DNA from: Ruminococcus sp.
Lineage (GTDB): Bacteria > Bacillota_A > Clostridia > Oscillospirales > Ruminococcaceae
Length of the DNA: 64,000 nt
Assembly: GCA_017480485.1 (NCBI GenBank)
Contig: JAFVAN010000023.1
Span: 1-64,000 of the forward strand
Reading direction: 5' to 3'
The translations under genes and the position numbers were made by a program. Shown piece by piece: positions 1 through 8,402 of this stretch (positions are counted from its first letter, which is position 1; each line of letters begins with the position of its first letter). Below the pieces are notes generated by a model that was not told the origin of the DNA, ran no database searches, and saw nothing but the letters and a program-made list of their open reading frames with translations.

Positions 1-72
1 GGCAGGTCGCGTGAGCACTCGCAAGCTCGTTTACAACGGTGTAAACCGCGAGGGCTCCCTCGCGATGCGCAC
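1..72 (-). repeat. Dispersed ~70 bp repeat, family A, copy 1
   Basis: Contains the core TTGTAAACGAGCTTGCGAGTG (read on the minus strand) followed by CTCACGCGAC, with a GCGAGGGAGCCC box on the other side of the core. The same arrangement recurs near 11.75, 16.95, 44.4, 49.85, 49.92 and 58.45 kb. No coding capacity is apparent. The left end may be cut by the window edge. Confidence 0.75.
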
Positions 73-188
73 TAAAACTCACAAATTATAGGAAGGCTAT
101 GAAAGACGCGGGCGCAAAAAGCCGCCTTTAACTCCATCTTCACCGCGCGTAAAGGGGCCGACAGGGAGGAAATAAGGAGAAGGGGAGC

Positions 189-297
189 GCGAGGGGGAGG
201 ACCTAAAGAGGGGGGATGCGGTGCAAACTTGTTTTGCTGATCCCCTCTTGCCAACGTGGCTTTCGGGGCTCCTCCCTCTTTTGGTCCTCCCCCTCGC
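189..297. repeat. Imperfect inverted repeat, ~28 bp arms, MITE-like
   Basis: The arms at 189-217 and 271-297 both begin or end with GCGAGGGGGAGGACC and are near-perfect reverse complements, separated by about 53 bp. It lies in the gene-free stretch before the kinase promoter. No transposase is nearby. The rest of 72-400 shows no gene I can support. Confidence 0.6.
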
Positions 298-403
298 AAA
301 CAGGGCGACCGCCGATGTTGGAATTACAACACGGCCAAGAACGTGGTAGTTCTCGAAGTACCCCGACTGAAAAATGAGGGAATGGAATTATAATAAAAAA
401 TTA

Positions 404-432
404 TTGACATTTCTTTATACTTATAGTATAAT
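404..432 (+). promoter_or_regulatory. Sigma-A-type promoter of the kinase/ABC/PP2C operon
   Basis: Perfect TTGACA at 404-409, 17 bp spacer, perfect TATAAT at 427-432. About 90 bp of leader separates it from the kinase start. It is among the best consensus promoters in the window, suggesting strong transcription of the signalling operon. Confidence 0.9.
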
Positions 433-529
433 TTATAAGGGTATGTCTGCGCGGACAACAGACCCGCAGACAGGGCCCTTCTAATTTTTGTTTTACCATT
501 TGTTTCAGATTCAGATCAGGGGTGGAAAA

Positions 530-2362
530 ATGCTTGAAATAGGCGACAGACTGAAATCCTATGAGCCGCTGTGGGAAAACTGGTATAAGGATTCCTACCT
601 CGGCGGAGGAAACTTCGGCAAGGTCTATAAACTGAAGCAGGACTTCCTTGGGGTGGTCACCTACTCGGCCGTCAAGATCATATCTATCAATCTTGAGAGC
701 GAGATGGTGGCGAAGGACAGAAGACAGTCCTACATTGAGGAAAGAAAGCGCTTCGTGGCCGAAGAGATCAAAAATATGTATAAGCTCAAGGGACGCTCGA
801 ACCTTGTGCACTGCCTGGCCCACTCCATAAGGGACGTTTATGACGACAACGGCGACCTTGTGGGCTTCGATGTACTTATCAGGATGGACTTCTACAGAGC
901 CCTTCCCGATTACCTGAAGCACAACGGCGCCCTCGACCAGAACAGCGTTGAAAAGCTTGCCTACCAGATAGGTATGGCGCTGGAGTCGATGCACGACATA
1001 AATATGCTGCACCGTGACATCAAGCCGGATAATATCTATATGGACGAGAAAAACGTCTTTTATCTGGGAGATTTCGGTGTTTCCAAGCAGGTGGATTCCA
1101 GCAGCTATTCCACACTGGCGGGAACTCAGCCCTTTATCGCCCCCGAGGTATGGCAGGTCACAAAGAGCAATAAGAATTACTCCAAGACCGCAGATATATA
1201 TTCCTACGGCATAACGCTGTATTACCTGCTGAACGAGAACAGGCTGCCGCTGGTAACGGCGGAAAGTAACCTGAACCAGATCGAGCAGGCCATCTACGAT
1301 AGACTCAACGGTAAACCCTTCCCGCCGCCGATGCACGGCTCCGAGAAGCTCAAGGCCGTGGTAATGAAGTGCTGCGAGTACAGGCCCGAGGATAGATTCC
1401 AGTCTATGGGCGAGGTGCTGGCAGCCCTGAGGAACGAGGGCTTCCGCTATACCCAGAAGCCTGTTGCACCCCAGATGCAGGACATGGCCCAGAAGACCAT
1501 GTATGCAGGAGCCCAGACAGGCGCCTCCTTCTCGGGACAGCAGCCCCTCTACGGCGGCACTCCCGCGCAGCCTGCTCAGCCCAGGTCGATCAGGCCGCCT
1601 GTGCAGCCTGCGGCCCCGTCAATGGCGCCGATCCCCTCTAACCCCAGCATCCCGCAGAACACCTACGGCAGTATGCCCACCACGGGCTATGCACAGCCTG
1701 CGCCTGTCGGCCCCGCGGCGGCTCCCGCCGCCAAGAAGGGCAGCAAGAAGGGCATCCTGATTGCAGCGATCGTTGCCCTGGTCGCTGCTATCGGCGTGGC
1801 CTGTGCCATTTTCATCCCCAAGCTGCTGGGCGGAGCTAAGGAATACAAGTTCGACGGCACCGTGAACTACGACGGCGACAACAACTATTCTACCTTTAAG
1901 GTGGACTCTGATAAGCTGGCCTACATCCCCGACAAGTATTTCACGGGCTATGACGAGGACGGCTGCTCGATCACCCTGAAGCTGGACACCGCCGATGTTG
2001 AGGCCTTCAACGTTTATAAGCAGTACCTTATCTCGGTGCTGGAGTATGACGCTGATGACAACCTCTACGCGACCAGCTCCGACTACATCGCGGGCGTTCC
2101 GAAGAAGGAGGAGGAGGGCGCCACCCTGTACCTCATCGACTTCGCGGAGCACTGCTATCTGGACGAAAACGGCGTGTTCGTCGTTGATATGTCGAATACA
2201 GGCAAGATAACCTTCAATCTCTCGGCGAAATGCGTCAAGAAGCTGCTGAAATCCTCTAACAAGGGTCTCGCCTTCCAGTGCTACGGCGTCAATATCACTG
2301 AGATAACCATTGACGCGGCAAAGAAGACCAACTCTGACGGCTTTATCAACCAGAGCTTCTAA
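530..2362 (+). CDS. Membrane-anchored Hanks-type Ser/Thr protein kinase
   Basis: Encodes 610 aa. The N-terminal kinase domain (about 1-305) has the glycine loop LGGGNFGKVY (24-33), the ATP-binding Lys in AVKI (49), catalytic loop HRDIKPDN (161-168), DFG (181-183) and APE (204-206), so it looks active. A Pro/Gln-rich linker (306-404) leads to one membrane helix (about 408-430), then a ~180-residue outer domain with no PASTA repeats that I recognise. The ATG at 530 follows AGGGGTGG; a start 42 bp upstream lacks a comparable site. It leads an operon with a double-FHA ABC ATPase, a permease and a PP2C phosphatase, so it probably phosphorylates the FHA-ABC system in response to something sensed outside. 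The outer ligand cannot be deduced. Confidence 0.93.
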   Translation: MLEIGDRLKSYEPLWENWYKDSYLGGGNFGKVYKLKQDFLGVVTYSAVKIISINLESEMVAKDRRQSYIEERKRFVAEEIKNMYKLKGRSNLVHCLAHSIRDVYDDNGDLVGFDVLIRMDFYRALPDYLKHNGALDQNSVEKLAYQIGMALESMHDINMLHRDIKPDNIYMDEKNVFYLGDFGVSKQVDSSSYSTLAGTQPFIAPEVWQVTKSNKNYSKTADIYSYGITLYYLLNENRLPLVTAESNLNQIEQAIYDRLNGKPFPPPMHGSEKLKAVVMKCCEYRPEDRFQSMGEVLAALRNEGFRYTQKPVAPQMQDMAQKTMYAGAQTGASFSGQQPLYGGTPAQPAQPRSIRPPVQPAAPSMAPIPSNPSIPQNTYGSMPTTGYAQPAPVGPAAAPAAKKGSKKGILIAAIVALVAAIGVACAIFIPKLLGGAKEYKFDGTVNYDGDNNYSTFKVDSDKLAYIPDKYFTGYDEDGCSITLKLDTADVEAFNVYKQYLISVLEYDADDNLYATSSDYIAGVPKKEEEGATLYLIDFAEHCYLDENGVFVVDMSNTGKITFNLSAKCVKKLLKSSNKGLAFQCYGVNITEITIDAAKKTNSDGFINQSF

Positions 2363-2470
2363 TTAGAGGTTAGAGGCTAGAGGCTGGGCGCCTTTGGCGG
2401 TTTTTAGAAATCAGTCCGCTTTGCGGACACCTTGTTCTCTAATATCTAATATCTAACATCTAACCTCTAA
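2363..2470. repeat. Heptad-armed inverted element (family D)
   Basis: The left arm is TTAGAGG-type 7-mers starting at the kinase stop codon; the right arm (about 2437-2470) is CTAATAT/CTAACAT/CTAACCT 7-mers ending CCTCTAA. Between them are short hairpins GCGCCTTTGGCG and GTCCGCTTTGCGGAC. The whole 108 bp can fold back. It sits between the kinase and the FHA-ABC gene and could tune readthrough or RNA stability. Confidence 0.7.
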
Positions 2471-2496
2471 AATGTACATTTTAATGAAAGGAAGAA

Positions 2497-4071
2497 ATGA
2501 CCTTGGACTTTAATCAGACAGTTTATTACAAACCGAAGCCGAAGAAAAAAGAAGCAGTCCTGCTGCTTATGGATAAGACCCACGTCCCCCATATGATAAG
2601 GCTGGACCGCAGCATAACGATAGGAAGAGAGTTCCCGGGCTCTACCTGTGACCTGAGAATAAATTCCTCCATCGTCAGCAGGCGCCACAGCGAGATAATC
2701 GTTGACGACTCCAGCGGCAATTATTACTACATCGACAACAACAGCCTCAACGGCTCCTTTGTAAACGGACAGAAGCTGCTGCGCTACAACGAGCGGGGCT
2801 CCTATGCGGCTCAGCTCTCGGACGGCGACATCATCCGCATCGACCAGAACAATCTGAACAACCCTCACGCCGACGCGGTGCTGATGGTGTTCAGCCAGAC
2901 CTTTAGCCTTGACGAGAAGTGGAAGACCTTCCCCATCGGCGCCCTGCCCCAGATAAGCATCGGTCGCGACCCAAGGTGCAACCTGTCCCTGACCGACCCA
3001 ATGACCTCTGCCTTCCACGCCACGATATACAGGGCGGGCGGCAGGACCTTCATCCGCGACGAGCACAGCACCAACGGTGTCGGCGTCAACGGCGTCGAGA
3101 TACAGTATGATACGGAGCTGTTCAATTACGACGTTATCAGACTTGCAAACACCACCCTGATCTTCCTTGGCGACAAGTTCGTTTACAACAGCGCCGAGGC
3201 CCAGACCAACAACGCCCTCTCCGTTACCATCAACGAGCACAGAGTTGACAACAAGAGCAAGCTGCTGCTGCTGAAGGACGTAAAGGCAGAGTTCAACAAT
3301 GGCGACTTCGTGCTGATACTGGGCGGCTCGGGCGCAGGCAAGACCACCCTTATCAACGCCATTCTGGCGGACCAGAGCCGCGGCAAGTACAAGACCGACG
3401 GCAAGATCATCCTCAACGGTCAGGACCTCTATAAGAACCTCAAGACCGTTAAGCCCCAGCTGGCAATGGTGCCTCAGTTCCTGATACTCAGGACCAGCGA
3501 CACCGTGCGCAACACGCTGATGGACAGAGCCGAGATCAAGATGCCCGGCCTCACAAAGGCAGAGCTCAAGCAGAAGGTAGACGATGTTCTCAACCACGTC
3601 GGCATCATGGAGCACGCTGAGAAGTACATAAGCAACCTCTCGGGCGGACAGCAGAAGAAGGCCTCGGTGGCCTATCAGCTCATCGGCTTCGCAAAGGTGT
3701 TCATCTGTGACGAGCCAGACTCCGGCCTTGACGCGGCCTCGAGAAAGCAGCAGATGGAGATCCTTGACGACATCGCCAAGGACGGCAAGATCGTTATGGT
3801 CATCTCTCACGAGCCCGACGACGCCTCCTACATCGACGAGATGGGCGTGAAGCGGTACCGCTTCAACAAGGTGCTGGTGCTCGCAAGGAACTCTGTGGAC
3901 AGAGCGGGCCATCTGGCCTTCTTTGGCAGCGTTGACGAGGCCATGAAGTTCTTCGGTGTAAACCAGCTGCAGGATATAATGATAGAGATCAATCCTCCCG
4001 AGGAGGGCGGCAAGGGCCTTGCCGATATGTATATAAATAAATTCTTAGCAATGAACGGGGGATCTTTATAA
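2497..4071 (+). CDS. Double FHA-domain ABC transporter ATPase
   Basis: Encodes 524 aa. Two forkhead-associated phosphothreonine-binding domains come first: FHA1 about 39-117 (TIGRE...SRRHSEI...NSLNGSFVNG) and FHA2 about 152-228 (SIGRDPRCNL...STNGVGVNG). The ABC ATPase follows with Walker A GGSGAGKTT (276-284), signature LSGGQQKK (381-388), Walker B VFICDEP (401-407) and switch-His in ISHEP. The eye-catching parallel is mycobacterial Rv1747, which has two FHA domains, an ABC ATPase and a membrane domain in one chain and is a PknF substrate; here the membrane part is the next gene. The start follows GAAAGGAAG. Likely an ABCG-type exporter ATPase gated by phosphorylation; the substrate is unknown. 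Confidence 0.92.
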   Translation: MTLDFNQTVYYKPKPKKKEAVLLLMDKTHVPHMIRLDRSITIGREFPGSTCDLRINSSIVSRRHSEIIVDDSSGNYYYIDNNSLNGSFVNGQKLLRYNERGSYAAQLSDGDIIRIDQNNLNNPHADAVLMVFSQTFSLDEKWKTFPIGALPQISIGRDPRCNLSLTDPMTSAFHATIYRAGGRTFIRDEHSTNGVGVNGVEIQYDTELFNYDVIRLANTTLIFLGDKFVYNSAEAQTNNALSVTINEHRVDNKSKLLLLKDVKAEFNNGDFVLILGGSGAGKTTLINAILADQSRGKYKTDGKIILNGQDLYKNLKTVKPQLAMVPQFLILRTSDTVRNTLMDRAEIKMPGLTKAELKQKVDDVLNHVGIMEHAEKYISNLSGGQQKKASVAYQLIGFAKVFICDEPDSGLDAASRKQQMEILDDIAKDGKIVMVISHEPDDASYIDEMGVKRYRFNKVLVLARNSVDRAGHLAFFGSVDEAMKFFGVNQLQDIMIEINPPEEGGKGLADMYINKFLAMNGGSL

Positions 4072-4985
4072 TGAATGACGCTTCATTTGGATTACAGACC
4101 AAGGTATATTTCAAGAAGATAGCGCGTATCGCCATCAAGGAAAAATTCATAAAGTTTTTGGCCTTCGCAGCGGTCATAGCCTTTATGGTAGGCTTTGTTG
4201 TGGGCGAGAAGATGTTCAAGAGCTTTGAGGACACCCAGTCGGGCTTCTTCACCATCGCCTCGGCGGGCATCTGGCTGGGAATATTCAACTCCATCCAGAA
4301 CATCTGCAAGGAGCACAACATAATCAAGGCCGAGTATCGTTCGGGCCTGAATCTGGCCTCCTACGTTACCGCCCACGCCCTGTGGCAGTTCGTTATCTGC
4401 CTTGCCCAGACGGTCATCATCCTGGTGGTCTGCCTGATCTTCGTTGATTTTGAGGGCGGCCAGATAATCGACGACTTCCCCCACCTTGAGAACTTTATAA
4501 CCATCCTGCTCCTCACCTTTGGCGCAGATATGCTGGGCCTTATGATCTCGGCTATTGCCGATACGCCCACCACCGCTATGACCATCATGCCCTTCGTGCT
4601 GATCGTCCAGCTGATACTCAGCGGCGTTCTGTTCCCGCTGGAGGGCCTTGTAGGCGGCGTTGCAAACATCACCTACAGCAAGTGGGGAATGCACGCCTTC
4701 GCCTCTACCTCTCACATTCTTACCCTTCCCACGGCCTCTCAGGGCAAGCTGGGCGAGATGGGTCAGGACGCTCAGAAGAAGGATAACGACACCTTCAAGG
4801 CAGCAGTATACGGCGACGCCGCGAAGGAGTTCAAGCCCGAGAAGAACGAGGTCTTTGACTACAAGCACGATTACAAGGACGAGGTAAGCAACGTCCTTGG
4901 CTCCTGGGGTATAATAATCCTTATCACGGGAGTATGCTACGGAGTGACGATAGGAGTATTGAAATTCAAGAACCGAGGTTCGTAA
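4071..4985 (+). CDS. ABC-2 type transporter permease
   Basis: Encodes 304 aa and starts in a TAATG overlap with the FHA-ABC ATPase, implying translational coupling and a shared complex. About six hydrophobic segments are visible, including AFAAVIAFMVGFVVGE, FVICLAQTVIILVVCLIFV, FITILLLTFGADMLGLMIS, TTAMTIMPFVLIVQLILSG and the C-terminal IIILITGVCYGVTIGVL. A charged, Lys-rich loop lies just before the last helix. The order (soluble N-terminus, core helices, extracellular loop, final helix) fits ABC-2/ABCG half-transporter membrane domains. It would correspond to the C-terminal membrane half of Rv1747-like proteins. Substrate not deducible. Confidence 0.88.
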   Translation: MNDASFGLQTKVYFKKIARIAIKEKFIKFLAFAAVIAFMVGFVVGEKMFKSFEDTQSGFFTIASAGIWLGIFNSIQNICKEHNIIKAEYRSGLNLASYVTAHALWQFVICLAQTVIILVVCLIFVDFEGGQIIDDFPHLENFITILLLTFGADMLGLMISAIADTPTTAMTIMPFVLIVQLILSGVLFPLEGLVGGVANITYSKWGMHAFASTSHILTLPTASQGKLGEMGQDAQKKDNDTFKAAVYGDAAKEFKPEKNEVFDYKHDYKDEVSNVLGSWGIIILITGVCYGVTIGVLKFKNRGS

Positions 4986-5002
4986 AGGAGGGCAGTCAGC
5001 TG

Positions 5003-5857
5003 ATGAGTAATGAGCTTGAAAACGCGAATGTGGCAGAGGCTGCCGCAGCCGCTCCCGCACAGCCCGAGGGTGCGCCCCGCATAAGGGTCGCCGCCGCCTC
5101 TCACAACGGCGCCGTAAGGGCAAACAACGAGGATAACTATTCCATCAACGGACAGTACAGACAGATAGATGACCTTATCGTGGACTTTGAGGACACCCTG
5201 CCCGCAGACGGGCTGATGCTGGAGGTCTGCGACGGCATGGGCGGCGAGGCCATGGGCGAGGTCGCCTCTGAGATCGCCGTTAAACACACCGCCGACCTTC
5301 TTGTAAAGCTTCGCCAGGCCGACGAGAAGGACCTTATAAACGAGATCAACAGTTATGTTGACAGGGCCAACAACGAGATCTGCGAGACCATTGGCAACAC
5401 CGAGACCCGCCGCGGCGGCAGCACCTTTGTGCTGATCTATTTCAAGGGCGACGTGGTCTATCCCTACTCGCTGGGAGACAGCAGGATCTACGCCTTCAAC
5501 GGCACGAAGCTTGTGCAGATAAGCGAGGACCACACCCTCGGCATGAGAAAGTACAAGTCCAACATCATCACCTTTGAGGAGGCCATGACAGGCCCCGACA
5601 GCCACAAGCTGACGCTGTTCCTCGGGGTGGACATCGACAACAACGGCCTTACCGCCCAGCCCTACCGCCCATTCAGGGTAGAAAGGGGCTGGAAGCTGCT
5701 GCTTTGCAGCGACGGCCTCTATGACATGGTGTCGGCGGTGGAGATCGCCGAGACCCTGCAGCTGGATACCTCCGAGGCCTGCAAGCGCCTTGTAGAGCGG
5801 GCCATCGCCCACGGCGGCATCGACAACGTCACGGTCATCGTGGCGGAGATGATCTGA
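5003..5857 (+). CDS. PP2C-family Ser/Thr protein phosphatase
   Basis: Encodes 284 aa from an ATG preceded by AAAGGAGGG; the gap to the permease stop is 17 bp. PPM/PP2C motifs are in order: NGAVRANNEDNY, VCDGMGGEAMGE (metal-binding DGMGG), GGSTFVLIYF, YSLGDSRIYAF, SEDHTL, LLLCSDGLYDMV and the C-terminal GGIDNVTVIVAE. All metal-ligand aspartates of the family appear present. The Ala/Pro-rich first ~35 residues are probably disordered. It most likely reverses phosphorylation by the operon's kinase on the FHA-ABC protein or on the kinase itself. A terminator follows, making this the last gene of the four-gene unit. Confidence 0.93.
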   Translation: MSNELENANVAEAAAAAPAQPEGAPRIRVAAASHNGAVRANNEDNYSINGQYRQIDDLIVDFEDTLPADGLMLEVCDGMGGEAMGEVASEIAVKHTADLLVKLRQADEKDLINEINSYVDRANNEICETIGNTETRRGGSTFVLIYFKGDVVYPYSLGDSRIYAFNGTKLVQISEDHTLGMRKYKSNIITFEEAMTGPDSHKLTLFLGVDIDNNGLTAQPYRPFRVERGWKLLLCSDGLYDMVSAVEIAETLQLDTSEACKRLVERAIAHGGIDNVTVIVAEMI

Positions 5858-5861
5858 ACAG

Positions 5862-5896
5862 AAAAAAGGGACTGCATCGCAGTCCCTTTTATTTTG
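5862..5896 (+). terminator. Bidirectional intrinsic terminator
   Basis: GGGACTGC-ATC-GCAGTCCC stem with an A-run before and TTTTATTTT after. It separates the PP2C gene from the convergent spermidine-synthase-like gene and can serve both. Confidence 0.9.
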
Positions 5897-5903
5897 CCTG
5901 TTG

Positions 5904-7556
5904 TCAGCCTTCCAGCAGGCCCTTGATGCCCTCCTCCTTGAAGACCTTCTTGTAGTGCTCCAGCTCCTTGGAGATAAGCTCGTCGATGACCCGCATACCC
6001 AGCAGCTCCACAGGGGCCTTGTCGTCGGTAAGCAGGCGGTCGCCGGGCTCGTAGCCCTTTAGAGAGCCGTACACCCGCTCCATGCAGTCCCTGAGGTCCG
6101 GGTCCTCCAGACCGTCTATGCGGCCCTCGAAGCGCCCGAGGGCCTCAGCATCCTTGAAGGCAAAGAGCTCGCGGTTGGTGCTCCATGGCACGTCCGAGGT
6201 GCAGACGGACTCGAAAACGCTGCTGATGGTATCTGCAAGATAGTAGTTGATGCTGTCCTCGCTGCGGGACTGCATATTCATGTTCACCACCATCACCCCG
6301 CCGGGCTTCAGGTGGTCATAGACCAGCCTGAAAAACTCTTCCGTGGACATCTGGAAGGGAATTGTGATGTCCTGATAGGCGTCTACCATTATGACATCGA
6401 ACCTGTCCCGCTCAGCCTCGCCCCGCTTGTAGGCACGGTCAAGGCCCTCGAGATAGGCGCGGCCGTCATAGGTGACGACCTTTATATCCTTGTCAAGCTC
6501 AAAATAGGTGTGGGCGAGGGAGGTGATCTTCTCGTCGATCTCTACGCCCTCGGCGGTCATGGCGGGGTAGTAGTGCAGGCACTGCTTGGCGTAGGTCCCG
6601 GTACCCATCCCCAGCACCAGCAGAGAGGACTCCTCGCCGCCCTCGCTCATCAGGGGGGCTGCCATGGCGGTGTCATAGTAGAGGCCCGAGAGGCTGTCGT
6701 TTTTCATATATACCGACTGGACGCCGAAGAGCACGTTTGTGGAGAGGGCAAGCTTTTCATCGTCCTCGTTGACCTGTAGGTAATTGTAGATGCTCTCGCC
6801 CTCGTAGACCAGCTTTGTTTCCCAGAAGGCGAAGCCAAAGCGGGTGCTGAGCACGCAGCAGAGCACGAACAGCACCCCGCATACCGCCAGCCGCACTGTG
6901 CCGCGCTTGCAGGAGATGAAATACACCAGCCCCAGCCCCAGCAGCACTCCCGAGAAGATAAGGAAGGTGACGGAGGTGCCCACTGCGGGGATGGTGATGA
7001 AGGTGGGGGCAAAGGTGCCGATTATGCTGCCGATGGTATTGTAGGCCCCAAGGGTGCCAACGGTGGAGCCGTTGTCCTCGAGGCTCTGGGTGGTGTATTT
7101 TACCAGCGAGGGCGTTACGGTGCCAAGCAGGAACAGGGGATAGACGAAAATTATCATGCAGGCAAGGAAGGCCGCCCAGATCAGGAAACCGGTGCTTATG
7201 GTGACGATAAGCAGGGCCGAGACTCCAAGGATCACCAGCTTGCCGATGAAGGGGATGGCGGCTATCCAGACGGCGGCCACCAGTATCCGCTTGTATAGCC
7301 TGTCGGGGTCGGGGTCCTTATCGGCGCTCCTGCCGCCATAGTAGTTGCCAAGGGCCATGGCGATCATTATGGTGCCGATGATGATGGTCCAAACGATCTG
7401 AGAGGAGCTGAAATAAGGCGCCAGCAGCCTGCTGGCCCCCAGCTCCACCGCCATAACGCTCATCCCCGAGAAAAACTCGGTGAGGTAGAGGAAGAGCTTT
7501 CTTTTAAGCAAAGGAGACTGCATTTTTTTCTGTGTGTTCGCTGTGTTCTCGCTCAT
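5904..7556 (-). CDS. Membrane-fused spermidine-synthase-like protein
   Basis: Encodes 550 aa. Residues about 15-250 hold seven or eight hydrophobic segments of the MFS-like type seen in fused SpeE proteins; about 290-510 form a Rossmann methyltransferase-like SpeE domain with LLVLGMGTGTYAK, GVEIDEKI, VVTYDGRAYL and IMVDAYQDITIPFQMSTEEFF. In true spermidine synthases the VDAYQD region holds the catalytic Asp and binds putrescine. Whether this protein aminopropylates a polyamine or something else cannot be told; no speD is in the window. The start follows GAAAGGA and a good promoter lies just upstream. It is monocistronic. Confidence 0.85.
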   Translation of the reverse strand: MSENTANTQKKMQSPLLKRKLFLYLTEFFSGMSVMAVELGASRLLAPYFSSSQIVWTIIIGTIMIAMALGNYYGGRSADKDPDPDRLYKRILVAAVWIAAIPFIGKLVILGVSALLIVTISTGFLIWAAFLACMIIFVYPLFLLGTVTPSLVKYTTQSLEDNGSTVGTLGAYNTIGSIIGTFAPTFITIPAVGTSVTFLIFSGVLLGLGLVYFISCKRGTVRLAVCGVLFVLCCVLSTRFGFAFWETKLVYEGESIYNYLQVNEDDEKLALSTNVLFGVQSVYMKNDSLSGLYYDTAMAAPLMSEGGEESSLLVLGMGTGTYAKQCLHYYPAMTAEGVEIDEKITSLAHTYFELDKDIKVVTYDGRAYLEGLDRAYKRGEAERDRFDVIMVDAYQDITIPFQMSTEEFFRLVYDHLKPGGVMVVNMNMQSRSEDSINYYLADTISSVFESVCTSDVPWSTNRELFAFKDAEALGRFEGRIDGLEDPDLRDCMERVYGSLKGYEPGDRLLTDDKAPVELLGMRVIDELISKELEHYKKVFKEEGIKGLLEG

Positions 7557-7593
7557 AGTGATTTCCTTTCGGTGGGTGTGTTCTGACTGTATG

Positions 7594-7622
7594 ATTATAC
7601 CATATTATTCACATGATTGCAA
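7594..7622 (-). promoter_or_regulatory. Promoter of the spermidine-synthase-like gene
   Basis: On the minus strand: TTGCAA (7617-7622), 17 bp spacer, TATAAT (7594-7599). Confidence 0.8.
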
Positions 7623-7639
7623 GTGCTGACGGCGTCCAG

Positions 7640-7770
7640 TATGCGGAGATGCCTTTGTAACCCCTCCGTCTCGGCTGACGCCGAGCCACCTCCCCTTTCA
7701 GGGGAGGCAAAAGTGCGTGGCCGCAGCAGCGCCGCGACCACGCTTTTCGAGAAGACCGATGTCTGCGGAA
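7640..7770. repeat. Intergenic multi-hairpin repeat with AGGGGAGG box
   Basis: Contains three consecutive hairpins: GTCTCGGCTGACGCCGAGCC, CCTCCCCTTTCAGGGGAGG, and a GTGGCCGC/GCGACCAC stem. Elements reading CTCCGTCTCGGC...CCACCTCCCCT are a familiar extragenic repeat type of gut clostridia (recalled, not searched). It occupies most of the gap between the divergent promoters at 7.6 and 7.85 kb. Confidence 0.55.
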
Positions 7771-7839
7771 ACCCTCATATTTACTAATTTTACCACAGGA
7801 TAAAATGTATGAAAAATTTAAATTTTTTATAAAAAACTG

Positions 7840-7868
7840 TTGCAATCTGTCGGGATTTGTGGTATAAT
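7840..7868 (+). promoter_or_regulatory. mscL promoter
   Basis: TTGCAA (7840-7845), 17 bp spacer, TATAAT (7863-7868), about 30 bp before the mscL start. Confidence 0.85.
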
Positions 7869-7899
7869 TTAATAAAATTTAATAGCGAGGTGTTTTCCT

Positions 7900-8313
7900 A
7901 TGAAAAAGTTCTTAGAAGAGTTCAAAGCGTTTGCATTAAAGGGAAACGTTATGGACATGGCCATCGGTGTTATCATCGGTGCTGCGTTCGGTGACATCGT
8001 TACCGCGCTCACCGATAGCTTCATCAACCCCCTGCTGGGCCTCATCCCCGGCAACGGCGAGGTAGGCGGAGCCTTCACTGTCAAGGGTCAGGTGTTCAAC
8101 TACGGTGCGTTCATCACTGCCGTTATCAACTTCCTTATCATGGCGCTTGTCCTCTTCCTGCTGCTCAAGGCCATCAACAAGGCCATGACAATCGGCAAGA
8201 AGAAGGAAGAAGAGGCCGCTCCCACAACCAAGGCCTGCCCCTTCTGCAAGACCGACATCAATATCGAGGCTACAAGATGCCCGAACTGCACTTCTGTTCT
8301 CGAGGAGCAGTAA
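7900..8313 (+). CDS. mscL: Large-conductance mechanosensitive channel MscL
   Basis: Encodes 137 aa. The N-terminus (FLEEFKAFALKGNVMDMAIGVIIGAAFGDIVTAL) is the S1 amphipathic helix plus TM1; TM2 is at about 68-90 (YGAFITAVINFLIMALVLFLLLKA). The C-terminus carries a Cys4 zinc ribbon, CPFCKTDI...CPNC (about 114-129), an extension seen in many clostridial MscL proteins and absent from E. coli MscL. It releases solutes on hypo-osmotic shock as a homopentamer in the cytoplasmic membrane. Monocistronic, with its own promoter and terminator. Confidence 0.97.
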   Translation: MKKFLEEFKAFALKGNVMDMAIGVIIGAAFGDIVTALTDSFINPLLGLIPGNGEVGGAFTVKGQVFNYGAFITAVINFLIMALVLFLLLKAINKAMTIGKKKEEEAAPTTKACPFCKTDINIEATRCPNCTSVLEEQ

Positions 8314-8327
8314 AACCTATCTAAACC

Positions 8328-8362
8328 CAAAGGGGCTGACAAAAGTCACGCCCCTTTGTTTT
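8328..8362 (+). terminator. mscL terminator
   Basis: AAAGGGGCTGAC-AAAA-GTCACGCCCCTTT stem-loop followed by GTTTTA. Confidence 0.85.
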
Positions 8363-8402
8363 AGGCAAAAATTGTAAGATCTTTCAGAAAGGCTGAGGCT
8401 AT

